Below, one piece after another: positions 1 to 7,389 of a DNA stretch of 10,275 bases. Position 1 is the first letter of the stretch, and each line of letters begins with the position of its first letter. A model generated the notes under the pieces. The model ran no database searches, was not told the DNA's origin, and was given only the letters and a program-made list of their open reading frames with translations. Source of the DNA: CAZVVG01 sp964630615 (GTDB lineage: Bacteria > Patescibacteriota > Minisyncoccia > Moranbacterales > UBA2206). Location of the stretch: positions 1-10,275 of the forward strand of contig CAZVVG010000024.1 in the NCBI GenBank assembly GCA_964630615.1, given 5' to 3'. A program made the position numbers and the translations under genes.

Positions 1-373
1 GAAAACTTAGGGCTTTGAGTTGGTTTCGGTCTTTAGGCAGGCCGAGTTGGTTCTTAGAGATGGATTCAAGGAGCGTCTGGTGTTCTTTGGCGATGGCTTC
101 GCTTCTTCTTTGGGTGGCAGAAGAAAAGAGCTCCGGTTGTTTTTCTTTAAGGAGCTTTAGTTCTTTGGTGGAAAGCGGCTCTTTTTGGAAGTAGCTTTCT
201 TTGGAAGCTTGGAGGGAGTTTAAGAACTCACTGGTAGCTTCTTGGGAATCAAGGGGTTGGAGTTTCGAGTTTTGGAAATACCAGAAGAGTCCGAAGGTTA
301 AAAATACTACCAGGGTCAGAACCAGGGAGATAAAAAGACAGAAGCGTTTTTTGTCGACGATGCGGTATTTCAT
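1..373 (-). CDS. Hypothetical single-pass membrane protein, N-terminal part (cut by window edge)
   Basis: The reading frame opens with ATG at 373-371 and stays open to the left edge, giving 124 codons of N-terminal sequence. The protein starts MKYRIVDKKRF, a short basic segment, followed by one hydrophobic helix at about residues 12-33 (LFISLVLTLVVFL and on). After that it is polar and helix-prone, rich in Lys, Glu, Gln and Ser. The pattern predicts a bitopic protein with the N-terminus inside (positive-inside rule) and the rest outside the membrane; there is no lipobox or cleavage site. I do not recognise the family, and the C-terminal domain that would identify it lies outside the window. 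There is no Shine-Dalgarno sequence before the start. An extended -10 box about 90 bases upstream could drive it. It lies downstream of the tRNA-Leu terminator, so it is probably its own transcription unit. Confidence 0.7.
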   Translation of the reverse strand, partial: MKYRIVDKKRFCLFISLVLTLVVFLTFGLFWYFQNSKLQPLDSQEATSEFLNSLQASKESYFQKEPLSTKELKLLKEKQPELFSSATQRRSEAIAKEHQTLLESISKNQLGLPKDRNQLKALSF

Positions 374-459
374 TAACTTAGTTTTCAATTCTCAATTTTA
401 AATTTTAAATGTTTTTTTAATTAAAATGGGAAACTTGAAATTTAAAATTAACTGTTATT

Positions 460-468
460 ATTTTAGCA
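460..468 (-). promoter_or_regulatory. Putative extended -10 promoter for the left-edge membrane protein
   Basis: Read on the minus strand this is TGC followed by TAAAAT, an extended -10 element with five of six matches to TATAAT. No good -35 box is present, as is usual when TGn is there. Transcription would start near 453, leaving a leader of about 80 AT-rich bases before the ATG at 373. The same TGC-plus-hexamer form occurs at two other predicted promoters in this window. Confidence 0.4.
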
Positions 469-490
469 TAAAAAGCTAAAGTTTTCTAAC

Positions 491-515
491 AAAAAACAGA
501 ACCAGGGGCTGGTTC
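491..515 (-). terminator. Intrinsic terminator after tRNA-Leu
   Basis: On the minus strand a perfect 7-bp stem, GAACCAG / CTGGTTC (515-509 with 505-499), closes a CCC loop and is followed by TG and six T residues. It lies about 42 bases past the 3' end of tRNA-Leu and ends that transcript. On the plus strand the same hairpin is followed by ATTTTTA, so it may act in both directions and shield this spacer. Confidence 0.75.
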
Positions 516-556
516 CATTTTTACCGAAGAATAAGGAAATTCAATTACGAAATAAG

Positions 557-640
557 TGCCGCTGATCGGAGTCGAACCGATATGAGGGTAACCTCACACG
601 ATTTTGAGTCGTGCGCGTCTGCCAGTTCCGCCACAGCGGC
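557..640 (-). tRNA. tRNA-Leu (anticodon CAA)
   Basis: The minus strand folds into a complete class II tRNA of 84 bases. The 7-bp acceptor stem is GCCGCTG with CAGCGGC, and the discriminator base is A (557). The anticodon stem CACGA/TCGTG holds the 7-base loop CTCAAAA, with anticodon CAA at 606-604, reading UUG. The long variable arm has stem TGAGG/CCTCA, typical of leucine tRNAs. The T arm is ATCGG-TTCGACT-CCGAT. The 3' CCA is not encoded (the next bases are CTT), so it must be added by CCA nucleotidyltransferase. The gene stands alone between its own promoter and terminator and is divergent from parA. Confidence 0.95.
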
Positions 641-681
641 CTTTTATTTTTTCAGAATTTTTCTTTTTTCCTCCTAAATGT

Positions 682-709
682 AGTATAATATACTCGAACA
701 TTATGGCAA
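682..709 (-). promoter_or_regulatory. Promoter of tRNA-Leu, overlapping the parA promoter and start codon
   Basis: On the minus strand there is TTGCCA (709-704, five of six to TTGACA), a 16-base spacer, and TATACT (687-682, five of six to TATAAT). Transcription would start near 675, giving a 5' leader of about 35 bases to be trimmed by RNase P. The -35 box covers the parA start region: it uses bases 2-3 of the parA ATG and the following codon. This is among the best-matching promoters in the window. Confidence 0.6.
684..689 (+). promoter_or_regulatory. parA -10 box; predicted leaderless mRNA
   Basis: TATAAT at 684-689 is a perfect -10 hexamer lying only 13 bases before the parA ATG. Transcription would begin near 695-698, leaving 5-8 untranslated bases, too few for ribosome binding upstream. 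The -35 position (about 661-666, TTCTTT) is poor. The box sits inside the small palindrome AGTAT-AAT-ATACT (682-694), which also contributes the -10 box of the opposing tRNA promoter. Confidence 0.5.
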
Positions 710-1494
710 AGATAATTTCTCTCGTCAATCAAAAAGGAGGAGTCGGCAAGACTACCTCGGCGATTAATCTGGCGACCTATCTGGCCGAAGCCGGTAAGTT
801 TGTTTTGCTTGTGGATTTGGATCCTCAGGGCAACGCTTCTTCCGGCCTGGGCATTAACATCCAGGAAGTGGGAAAAAGCCTTTATCATTCCATGATTTTA
901 GGCGAACATCCTTCTAAGATAATTTTCAAAACGGAAACTTTGGGTCACGATCTTATTCCTTCCTCCCAGGATCTGGCCGGAGCGGGAATTGAATTGGTGC
1001 ATATGGAAAATCGAGAATTCCGGCTCTACAATGTCTTAAGAGAAATCCGAACCAATTACGACTTTATCATTATTGATTCTCCTCCCAGCTTGGGCCTCTT
1101 GACCATCAACGGTTTAGTGGCTAGCGACGAAGTCATTATTCCGGTGCAGACCGAATATTTCGCCCTGGAAGGCCTAAGCCAGCTTTTAAACACGATCAAC
1201 TTGGTCAAGGAAAACCTGCAGCCGGAATTGAAAGTGATGGGCGCCCTTCTGACAATGTATGACAAAAGGAACCGGCTTTCCCGCCAGGTTGTCAAAGAAG
1301 TTCAGGACCATTTTCCCGGTCATGTTTTTGACAGCGTGATTCCCCGGAGTATCCGTCTGGCGGAAGCGCCCGGCTTTGGAAAATCCATTCTCAACTTTGA
1401 TTCTTTTTCCAAAGGCGCTCGCTCTTACAAAAATCTGGCTCGGGAAATTCTTGAGCTGGAAAAAAGTAGTAGTCAGAAAAGTTTCACTATCTAA
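703..1494 (+). CDS. parA: ParA/Soj chromosome-partitioning ATPase
   Basis: This is a 263-residue P-loop ATPase of the MinD/ParA family that binds DNA non-specifically when ATP-bound and is released by ParB, moving origin regions apart over the nucleoid. Visible motifs: the deviant Walker A KGGVGKTT at residues 11-18 with its signature Lys11; Walker A' DLDPQGN at 38-44; Walker B FIIIDSPPS from 121; and RSIRLAEAP at 215-223. Arg189, in MYDKR, matches the DNA-binding arginine known in Bacillus Soj. The length is normal for chromosomal Soj. I chose the ATG at 703 because MAKIISLVNQKGGVGKTT is the classic N-terminus; a longer frame back to 604 would run out of the tRNA gene. There is no Shine-Dalgarno sequence, and the mRNA is probably leaderless. 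parB follows after 21 bases in the same operon. Confidence 0.95.
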   Translation: MAKIISLVNQKGGVGKTTSAINLATYLAEAGKFVLLVDLDPQGNASSGLGINIQEVGKSLYHSMILGEHPSKIIFKTETLGHDLIPSSQDLAGAGIELVHMENREFRLYNVLREIRTNYDFIIIDSPPSLGLLTINGLVASDEVIIPVQTEYFALEGLSQLLNTINLVKENLQPELKVMGALLTMYDKRNRLSRQVVKEVQDHFPGHVFDSVIPRSIRLAEAPGFGKSILNFDSFSKGARSYKNLAREILELEKSSSQKSFTI

Positions 1495-1515
1495 TAATTT
1501 AAAATAAAGAACGGT

Positions 1516-2424
1516 ATGCCTCAAAATTTTGGATTAGGGCGGGGCTTGGCTTCGCTGATTCCTCCGAAAAATAAAATTTCTCAACCGCAAAAAGACTATA
1601 ATTATTTTGGGGGTCAAATCGAGCCGGCGCCCGGCGCCCCGCCGCTTTTGGAAGAGGGGAAAAAAGTGGAAGAGGTTGAAATTTTTAAGATTATTGCCAA
1701 TCCCCATCAACCGAGAAAGGATTTTGACGAAGTCAAATTGAAAGAATTGGCGGCTTCCATAAAAAAGAACGGAATCATCCAGCCATTGGTGGTGGCGCAA
1801 AAGGGAAGCACTTTTGAGCTCATTGCCGGAGAGCGAAGGTTGAAGGCGGCCAAGATCGCTGGCTTGACCAAGGTGCCAGTAATCGTTCGGGAAGCTGACG
1901 ATCAGCAAAAATTGGAACTGGCGATTATTGAAAATATTCAGCGTCATGACTTAAATCCTCTGGAAGAAGCTAATTCCTATTCCAAGCTTTCCCAGGAATT
2001 TGGCTTGAATCAGGAAGAAATAGCTCTAAAAGTGGGTAAAAGCCGGAGCGCGGTGGCTAATAAATTACGCTTACTGCAATTGCCTTCTGAAATTCAAAAA
2101 GCTCTTCGGGAAGAAAAAATCACCGAAGGCCATGCTAAAGCCATTCTGGCCATTACCGATCCGGAAAAACAAAAGGCTCTTTTTGAACTGATCTTGAAAA
2201 ATAATTTGACGGTCAGACAAACCGAGAATAAAACCCGGGAAATTTCAGTCCGGCCTCACAAACGGATTGTTTCCCAGGATCCGGAATTTAAAGAGATTGA
2301 AGAAAAATTAATCGGAAAATTAGGAACAAAAATAAAACTTTCCAAGTCTGGGCAGGGAGGAAAAATTATAATTGAATTTTACTCCCGGGAAGAACTGGAC
2401 AGTTTGGTTGAGAAACTGGGTTAG
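1516..2424 (+). CDS. parB: ParB/Spo0J chromosome-partitioning CTPase clamp
   Basis: This 302-residue protein is a complete ParB: it loads on parS sites as a CTP-dependent clamp, spreads along DNA and stimulates ParA. The N-terminus FGLGRGLASLIP (residues 5-16) is the usual ParA-interacting segment. The ParB/Srx CTPase core shows NPHQPRKDF (62-70), GERRLKAAKIAGL (105-117, the GERR box that contacts nucleotide) and ENIQRHDLNPLEEA (139-152). A helix-turn-helix follows at about 164-190 (LNQEEIALKVGKSRSAVANK). The C-terminal 60 residues resemble the dimerisation domain, after a charged linker. It lies 21 bases after parA in the same transcription unit and converges with rel. The upstream sequence AAAGAACGGT is at best a weak ribosome site. 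No complete parS site is in the window. Confidence 0.95.
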   Translation: MPQNFGLGRGLASLIPPKNKISQPQKDYNYFGGQIEPAPGAPPLLEEGKKVEEVEIFKIIANPHQPRKDFDEVKLKELAASIKKNGIIQPLVVAQKGSTFELIAGERRLKAAKIAGLTKVPVIVREADDQQKLELAIIENIQRHDLNPLEEANSYSKLSQEFGLNQEEIALKVGKSRSAVANKLRLLQLPSEIQKALREEKITEGHAKAILAITDPEKQKALFELILKNNLTVRQTENKTREISVRPHKRIVSQDPEFKEIEEKLIGKLGTKIKLSKSGQGGKIIIEFYSREELDSLVEKLG

Positions 2425-2430
2425 GGGAGG

Positions 2431-2444
2431 GAGCTCTTGAGCTC
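2431..2444. repeat. Short hairpin between convergent parB and rel
   Basis: GAGCTCTTGAGCTC forms a 5-bp stem with a 4-base loop, six bases after the parB stop codon. It has no adjacent T run (only TTTT about 10 bases later on the plus strand), so it is a poor intrinsic terminator. It may still mark the 3' ends of the two converging transcripts, which are only 37 bases apart. Confidence 0.35.
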
Positions 2445-2461
2445 TGGTCCGGAATTTTCAG

Positions 2462-3934
2462 TTACTCTTTCAGATTTTTTCGAATATGACTTTTCGCGAT
2501 GGAGGTCTTGACGAATCTCAACCAATCCTGGCTGGGTTTTTTGAAATCGCGGGAAGTGATTATTTCCACCACTTCGCCATTGCGGATTTTATAGTCCAAA
2601 GGAACCAGTTTGCCGTCCGCCTTGGCTCCGATGGCGCGGTCTCCAATTTCGCTGTGAACCCGATACGCAAAATCAATGGGTGTGGATTCCTCGGGGAGAT
2701 CAATAATTTCTCCCAAGGGGGTAAAAGCGAAAATGTGATTTTTGAAAAAATCAATTTTCAAATCTTCCAAAAAATCCTTGTTATCTTTTCCGATTTCGTT
2801 TTGCCACTCCTTGAGTTGACTGACCCAAGCCAGCTCTGTTTCGGGCACTATTTGTTTCCGACCAAAAGTAAAGAAATCGCGCCAACTGGATTTTTTCTCA
2901 CTGTAAATCCAGTGGGCGGCAATGCCGAATTCTGACTCGTCGTGCATTTTTTGCGTCCGGATCTGCACCTCCAGAAATTTTCCCTTAGGTGCAAAAATAG
3001 TGGTATGAATTGACTGGTAGCCGTTGGGCTTAGGAAGGGAAATATAATCCTTGATTCTTCCAATCAATGGATGATAGCGGCGGTGCACGATGCCCAAGGT
3101 TTCGTAGCAGTCGGAGATGGAAGGAACAATAATTCTAACTCCGGCCAGATCATATACCTTACTTACGTCCATCTGGTGGTCCTTGAGTTTCAGGAAAAAA
3201 CGATAAAGCGATTTGGCGCGGCCGGAAATATCTAGGAAATTAATTTTTTCCTTTTTCAGTTCCTTTTTTAGCTCAGAAATCACTAAGTCAATATTTTTTT
3301 TCATCAGGCCGTATTCTTGCTCTTCCAATTTTTTGACGTAATCATAATTTTCCGAATCAAGATACTGGAAAGAAAGATCTTCCAGCCGGTTTTTGACATC
3401 GCCCATACCCAGACGGTTGGCGATGGGGGCGAAAACTTCCAGCGTTTCCAGCGCGATCCTTTTTTGTTTCTCGGGAGGCAGATGGTCCAAGGTTTCCATA
3501 TTGTGGAGCCGATCCGCCAATTTGATGATGACGACTCGGATATCGGAAGCCATGGCCAAAAACATCCGACGCAAATTTTCCAAATAAAGCTCCTCCTTGG
3601 TTTCCCGCAATTTGATCCGGCCCAATTTGGTGATCCCGCTTACCATAAAAGCGATTTCTTTTCCGAATTTTTCTTCTATTTCTCTTAAGGTGACATTGGT
3701 GTCTTCCGGAACATCGTGTAGCAAGCTGGCCGCGATGGTTTTGGAACGCATGCCGATCCGGGCTACGTTCAGGGCAGTGTGGAGGGAATGCTGAATATAA
3801 TCTTCATCATTTTTTCTTTTTTGTCCGGCGTGGGCTTTTTTCGCGAATTCGTAAGCGTTCTCAATAAGCTCTTTTCTTTTGGGCGTCAGATTAACCTTGA
3901 GATTTTTGAATATGTCCTCTAGGGTTAAGTTCAT
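2462..3934 (-). CDS. rel: Bifunctional RelA/SpoT-family (p)ppGpp synthetase/hydrolase, short form
   Basis: This 490-residue protein makes and degrades the alarmone (p)ppGpp. The HD hydrolase domain (about 25-150) keeps all the metal and catalytic positions I can identify: His49, the LLHDVPED box (His73, Asp74, Glu77, Asp78), Asp141 and Asn145 in ADRLHN. The synthetase domain (about 230-345) has YDLAGVRIIV, then RIKDYI and PKPNGYQSIHTT, and LEVQIRT. The RxKD charge pattern is that of bifunctional Rel/SpoT rather than of RelA. A TGS domain follows at about 398-460 (IFAFTPLGEIIDLP). The protein stops about 30 residues later, so the helical, zinc-finger and ACT parts of full-length Rel (usually over 700 residues) are absent. 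The end is a clean TAA next to the convergent parB, so this looks like the natural form. The start at 3934 has no Shine-Dalgarno sequence. Confidence 0.93.
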   Translation of the reverse strand: MNLTLEDIFKNLKVNLTPKRKELIENAYEFAKKAHAGQKRKNDEDYIQHSLHTALNVARIGMRSKTIAASLLHDVPEDTNVTLREIEEKFGKEIAFMVSGITKLGRIKLRETKEELYLENLRRMFLAMASDIRVVIIKLADRLHNMETLDHLPPEKQKRIALETLEVFAPIANRLGMGDVKNRLEDLSFQYLDSENYDYVKKLEEQEYGLMKKNIDLVISELKKELKKEKINFLDISGRAKSLYRFFLKLKDHQMDVSKVYDLAGVRIIVPSISDCYETLGIVHRRYHPLIGRIKDYISLPKPNGYQSIHTTIFAPKGKFLEVQIRTQKMHDESEFGIAAHWIYSEKKSSWRDFFTFGRKQIVPETELAWVSQLKEWQNEIGKDNKDFLEDLKIDFFKNHIFAFTPLGEIIDLPEESTPIDFAYRVHSEIGDRAIGAKADGKLVPLDYKIRNGEVVEIITSRDFKKPSQDWLRFVKTSIAKSHIRKNLKE

Positions 3935-3963
3935 ATTTTCGGGAATTTTCTTACTTTATTTAT

Positions 3964-3991
3964 AGTATATAAGAACCGGAAAATAAGCCAA
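3964..3991 (-). promoter_or_regulatory. Putative rel promoter
   Basis: On the minus strand there is TTGGCT (3991-3986, four of six), a 16-base spacer and TATACT (3969-3964, five of six). Transcription would start near 3957, leaving a leader of about 22 bases. It sits just beyond the topA terminator, which fits rel being a separate unit. The -10 hexamer is identical to that of the tRNA-Leu promoter. Confidence 0.5.
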
Positions 3992-4009
3992 GAGCCCAGA
4001 GGAGAAAAT

Positions 4010-4040
4010 AAAAAAAGCCCTTTTTCTAAAAGCTTTTTTT
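4010..4040 (-). terminator. Terminator of the dprA-topA operon (probably bidirectional)
   Basis: A perfect 9-bp inverted repeat, AAAAAAAGC (4010-4018) with GCTTTTTTT (4032-4040), has a 13-base loop and lies 9 bases after the topA stop codon. On the minus strand the 3' arm GCTTTTTTT is itself followed by ATTTT, forming the U tract. The symmetry means it could also stop plus-strand transcripts. Confidence 0.7.
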
Positions 4041-4048
4041 AGTTAAAA

Positions 4049-6265
4049 TTACTTTTCAAAAACGCATTCTTTGTTAGAGCACCGGACGGTGTTTTTGGGA
4101 GTAAAAATCAGAAGGGATTGGCACCGCGGACAACTTTCTCCGGTCGGTTTGTTCCAAAGGGCAAAATCGCAGTCAGGATAGCGGTTGCAGCCGAAAAATA
4201 TTTTTCCCCGCTTGCTTTTCTTTTGCACAATTTCTCCCTTAAGGCACTGCGGGCATTTGACGCCCGTTTTATTTTCTATTTTTTTAATATTTTTGCATTC
4301 CGGATAGTTGGAGCAGCCCAGGAAGGAACCGAAGCGGCCCCGCTTAACCACCAGGGGAGCACCGCAAAGGTCGCATATTTCTCCCTGGTTTTCTTTGGCG
4401 AGTTTCTCCTCCTCTTCGGTTTTTTGGGTATAGCGGCAGTCTGGATAGTTGGCGCAGGAAATAAATTTTCCAAAACGTCCGAACTTGTAAACCAGGTCTC
4501 CTCCGCACTTCGGACAAATTTGATCGAGTTTTTCCTGAAAATCTTCTTTTTTGACTTCTTTAGTTTTGGCTTTCAGGTTTTTGTGAAAAGGGGCATAAAA
4601 TTCTTCAATCACGGGAACCCACTTTTTTTCTCCCTCGGCGATTTTGTCCAAATCCTCCTCCATTTTAGCGGTGAATTTATAGTCCACGATCTGAGCAAAA
4701 TGTTCTGTTAGCAGGTCGGAAACCAAAAAGCCGATTTCTTGGGGAACTAATTTTCGATTTTCGTCCTTAGTCACGTAATTTCTTTCGATCAGGGTGGAAA
4801 TCGTGGGGGCGTAAGTGGAGGGCCGGCCAATGCCGTTTTCTTCCAAAATTTTGATAAGGGCGGCTTCGCTGAAACGGGCCGGTGGCTGGGTAAATTTTTG
4901 TTCCGAAAGAACTTTTAGCAAGTCCAGTTCTTCGTCCTTTTTCATTCTGGGCAAAATGTTTTCCCCGAGAAAATTCTTTTCAGGATAGATTTTCAGGAAA
5001 CCTTCAAATTTAATGGTGGAGCCGGAAGCGCGAAGCAGATAGTTTTCCACCTTCTTTTTTTGAGTGGCCAGAACATCCACGGAAACGGAATCCAGAATTG
5101 CCGGACTCATTTGGGAAGCCAGCATCCTTTGCCAGATGAGGCGGTAAAGTTTGAGTTGGGGCGGATCCAAATAGGCTTTCAGGGAATCAGGATCTTTTTG
5201 CGGATAAGTGGGGCGAATAGCTTCATGTGCTTCTTGAGCACCCCGACTCTGGTTTTTGAAAAAGCGGGGCGTGTCCAAATTAAAATCTTCTCCGAAGATT
5301 TTTTTTATCGTTTTTTGGGCGGCAAGCAAAGATTCCATGGAAAGATTCACGCTGTCCGTCCGCATGTAGGTGATTAGACCCTGGGAACCTTCGCCGCCCA
5401 GAGCAATTCCTTCATAAAGCTGTTGCGCGACCACCATGGTTTGTTTGGCGCTCCAGCCAAATTTATTGTTGGCGTCCTGCTGGAGCGTGGAAGTGGTATA
5501 GGGTGGCGGCGGGGTTTTTTTAATTTCCTTCCTGATTATTTCTCCGGCCTGGTAGAAAGACCTTTCCAAAAATTCCTGGATTTTTAAAGCCTGGACCTTA
5601 TTCTTTACGCCCATTTTTCCCAGAGACTTTCCATTTTCTTTTAGTAGTCTGGCTTCAAAAATCTCTTTGTTTTTGGTGGAAAGCTTGGCACCAATTGACC
5701 AGTATTCTTCAGGCTGGAAATTTTTTATTTCTTTTTCCCGCTCTACGATTATTTTCAAAGCGACTGATTGAACACGTCCGGCGCTTAGCCCGCGACGGAC
5801 TTTTTTCCAAAGAAAAGGAGAGAGTTCGTAACCCACTAACCGGTCTAGAATTCTTCTGGCCTGCTGGGCATCAACCAGATTGAGATCAATCAAGCGGGGA
5901 TTTTTTAGGGCCTTGGTAATGGCTTCCTTGGTAATTTCATGAAAAGCGATCCTTTCAATTTCTGAATTCTTTAAATTTAAGGCGCTGGCTAGGTGCCAGG
6001 AAATGGCTTCTCCTTCACGATCTTCATCAGTAGCCAGAATCACTTTTTCCGATTTTTGAGCCATTTTTTTCAACTCCGAAACCCTTTTCTCCGCCTTTTC
6101 GGGAATGATGTATTGAGGCTGGAAATTATTTTTCAAATCAATGCCCATGCCCCGCGTCGGCAAATCGCGGATGTGGCCATAGGAAGACTTAACGGTATAT
6201 TTTTTTCCGAGGAATTTGGAGATGGTTTTCGCTTTGGTGGGAGATTCAACGATGACCAGTTGCAT
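4049..6265 (-). CDS. topA: DNA topoisomerase I (type IA, omega protein)
   Basis: This 738-residue enzyme relaxes negatively supercoiled DNA by cutting one strand through a 5'-phosphotyrosine and passing the other. The Toprim domain begins VIVESPTKAKTISKFLG, with Glu7 and the acidic cluster ATDEDREGE at 78-86 (Asp80, Asp82) for Mg. GLSAGRVQSVALK (159-171) is the conserved DNA-binding segment. The active site is GLITYMRTDS with catalytic Tyr300 and Arg302. GIGRPSTYAPTI is at 478-489. The C-terminus carries four Cys4 zinc ribbons: C584/C587/C604/C610, C631/C634/C651/C657, C671/C674/C693/C699, and a compact last one, C712/C715/C729/C734. The gene starts 36 bases after the dprA stop on the same strand, so the two are co-transcribed, a common pairing. 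No Shine-Dalgarno sequence is visible. Confidence 0.96.
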   Translation of the reverse strand: MQLVIVESPTKAKTISKFLGKKYTVKSSYGHIRDLPTRGMGIDLKNNFQPQYIIPEKAEKRVSELKKMAQKSEKVILATDEDREGEAISWHLASALNLKNSEIERIAFHEITKEAITKALKNPRLIDLNLVDAQQARRILDRLVGYELSPFLWKKVRRGLSAGRVQSVALKIIVEREKEIKNFQPEEYWSIGAKLSTKNKEIFEARLLKENGKSLGKMGVKNKVQALKIQEFLERSFYQAGEIIRKEIKKTPPPPYTTSTLQQDANNKFGWSAKQTMVVAQQLYEGIALGGEGSQGLITYMRTDSVNLSMESLLAAQKTIKKIFGEDFNLDTPRFFKNQSRGAQEAHEAIRPTYPQKDPDSLKAYLDPPQLKLYRLIWQRMLASQMSPAILDSVSVDVLATQKKKVENYLLRASGSTIKFEGFLKIYPEKNFLGENILPRMKKDEELDLLKVLSEQKFTQPPARFSEAALIKILEENGIGRPSTYAPTISTLIERNYVTKDENRKLVPQEIGFLVSDLLTEHFAQIVDYKFTAKMEEDLDKIAEGEKKWVPVIEEFYAPFHKNLKAKTKEVKKEDFQEKLDQICPKCGGDLVYKFGRFGKFISCANYPDCRYTQKTEEEEKLAKENQGEICDLCGAPLVVKRGRFGSFLGCSNYPECKNIKKIENKTGVKCPQCLKGEIVQKKSKRGKIFFGCNRYPDCDFALWNKPTGESCPRCQSLLIFTPKNTVRCSNKECVFEK

Positions 6266-6301
6266 TTTTTCAGCTTAAAAAAATTAGCGGAAAAATTATT
6301 A

Positions 6302-7375
6302 TTAAAGTAAAATATAATTTTGTCCGCCGATATCTTTGACCCAACCCTTGATTTCCATTAGTGAAAGAGTAGAAGTCGTGACAACTGTTCCTAGTTTAGA
6401 GATTTTGGAAAGATTGTCAATGTGAAGAGGATCGGGGGAAAGAATTTTTAGTAATATTTTTTCTTCCGCGGAAGGATTGCTAACAGAAACACGATGGATT
6501 GTTTGACTTTCTTCCAAATTTAGTTCTTCCAGGATATCCTTAACACTGTTAACCAGTTTGGCTCCCTTTTTAATCAGCTCATTGGTTCCTTTGGATTGAG
6601 AAGAAAAAATGGAACCCGGGACCGAAAAAACTTCTCGATTAAATTCTAAAGCCAAACTGGCGGTGATGAGTGAGCCGCTTTCTTCTCCTGCTTCCACGAT
6701 CAAAGTTCCCAATGACATTCCGGCAATAATGCGATTGCGAGCCGGAAAAGTAAATTCTCCGGCAGGGGTTTCTATCGGATAATCGCTAAGTAGCGCTCCA
6801 TTTTCCAAGATTTCTCGGGCCAGATTTAAATTCGCCCGCGGATAAATATTTTTTTCGTCTAAGCTGTTGCCTAAAACGGACAGAGTTTTTCCGCCGGCTT
6901 CCAGGGCACTTTGGTGAGCAATAGAATCAATCCCTAGAGCCAGGCCACTGACAATGGTTATTCCCGCCCGAACCAAATTCTGAACCAAGGAATAAGTGGC
7001 TTGACGTCCATAAGAAGTAAATTTTCTAGAGCCTACCACGGAAAGAAGCGGGGCGGCATTGAGATCCAAATTGCCTTTTTTATAAAGAATAAAAGGCGCG
7101 CTGGGAATTTCTTTTAAAAGCTTGGGAAAGTCAGGGTCATTCCAAGAAATAAGAGAGATTTCTTCTTTGTGAAGCTTTTCCCATTCCCGTTCCGGATCCA
7201 GATTTTTCTTCTCTTGAAAGAAATTTTCAACCAGCTTGGAACTAAGACCGCTTTTTTCCCAATCTGCCAGGCTGGCCTGCCAGGCTTTTTCGGCGGAACC
7301 AAAAAAACTCAAAAGAATTTTCATTTTTTGCGGTCCCAAGCCCTTGATTTTATTGAGAGCATTCAAATAGCGCAT
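6302..7375 (-). CDS. dprA: DNA-processing protein DprA/Smf
   Basis: DprA binds incoming single-stranded DNA and loads RecA during natural transformation. The product is 357 residues from the ATG at 7375 (MRYLNALNKIKGLGPQK). A TTG at 7396, preceded by an AGG, would add seven residues; I prefer the ATG because its N-terminus matches the usual family start and because a strong opposing promoter covers the TTG. Positions from the ATG: an N-terminal helix-hairpin-helix-like segment (11-24), then the Rossmann core with VVGSRKFTSYG (about 113-123), SGLALGIDSIAHQSAL (143-158), FPARNRIIAGMS (210-221) and a GSLITASLALEFNREVF stretch, then SVPGSIFSSQSKGTN. The last ~60 residues look like the winged-helix C-terminal domain. 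topA follows after 36 bases. The presence of dprA suggests DNA uptake or single-strand recombination ability, but no com genes are in view. Confidence 0.93.
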   Translation of the reverse strand: MRYLNALNKIKGLGPQKMKILLSFFGSAEKAWQASLADWEKSGLSSKLVENFFQEKKNLDPEREWEKLHKEEISLISWNDPDFPKLLKEIPSAPFILYKKGNLDLNAAPLLSVVGSRKFTSYGRQATYSLVQNLVRAGITIVSGLALGIDSIAHQSALEAGGKTLSVLGNSLDEKNIYPRANLNLAREILENGALLSDYPIETPAGEFTFPARNRIIAGMSLGTLIVEAGEESGSLITASLALEFNREVFSVPGSIFSSQSKGTNELIKKGAKLVNSVKDILEELNLEESQTIHRVSVSNPSAEEKILLKILSPDPLHIDNLSKISKLGTVVTTSTLSLMEIKGWVKDIGGQNYILL

Positions 7376-7389
7376 AAGTGGAAAAGGTC

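Noticed and set aside
604..702. Upstream extension of parA to an ATG at 604
   Set aside because: It would begin inside tRNA-Leu and add 33 residues absent from Soj proteins; the ATG at 703 gives the family N-terminus.
1484..1490. GTTTCAC as a parS site at the end of parA
   Set aside because: Only one half of the palindrome is present; the following bases TATCTAA do not match GTGAAAC.
2431..2457. Intrinsic terminator for parB
   Set aside because: The stem is only 5 bp and the T run is short and about 10 bases away; recorded as a hairpin instead.
2486..2935. 149-residue plus-strand reading frame overlapping rel
   Set aside because: Lies entirely opposite the conserved synthetase-TGS coding region of rel and resembles no known protein.
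4118..4711. 197-residue plus-strand reading frame
   Set aside because: It is antisense to the zinc-ribbon region of topA; it is Phe-rich as expected of a shadow of a Lys-rich gene.
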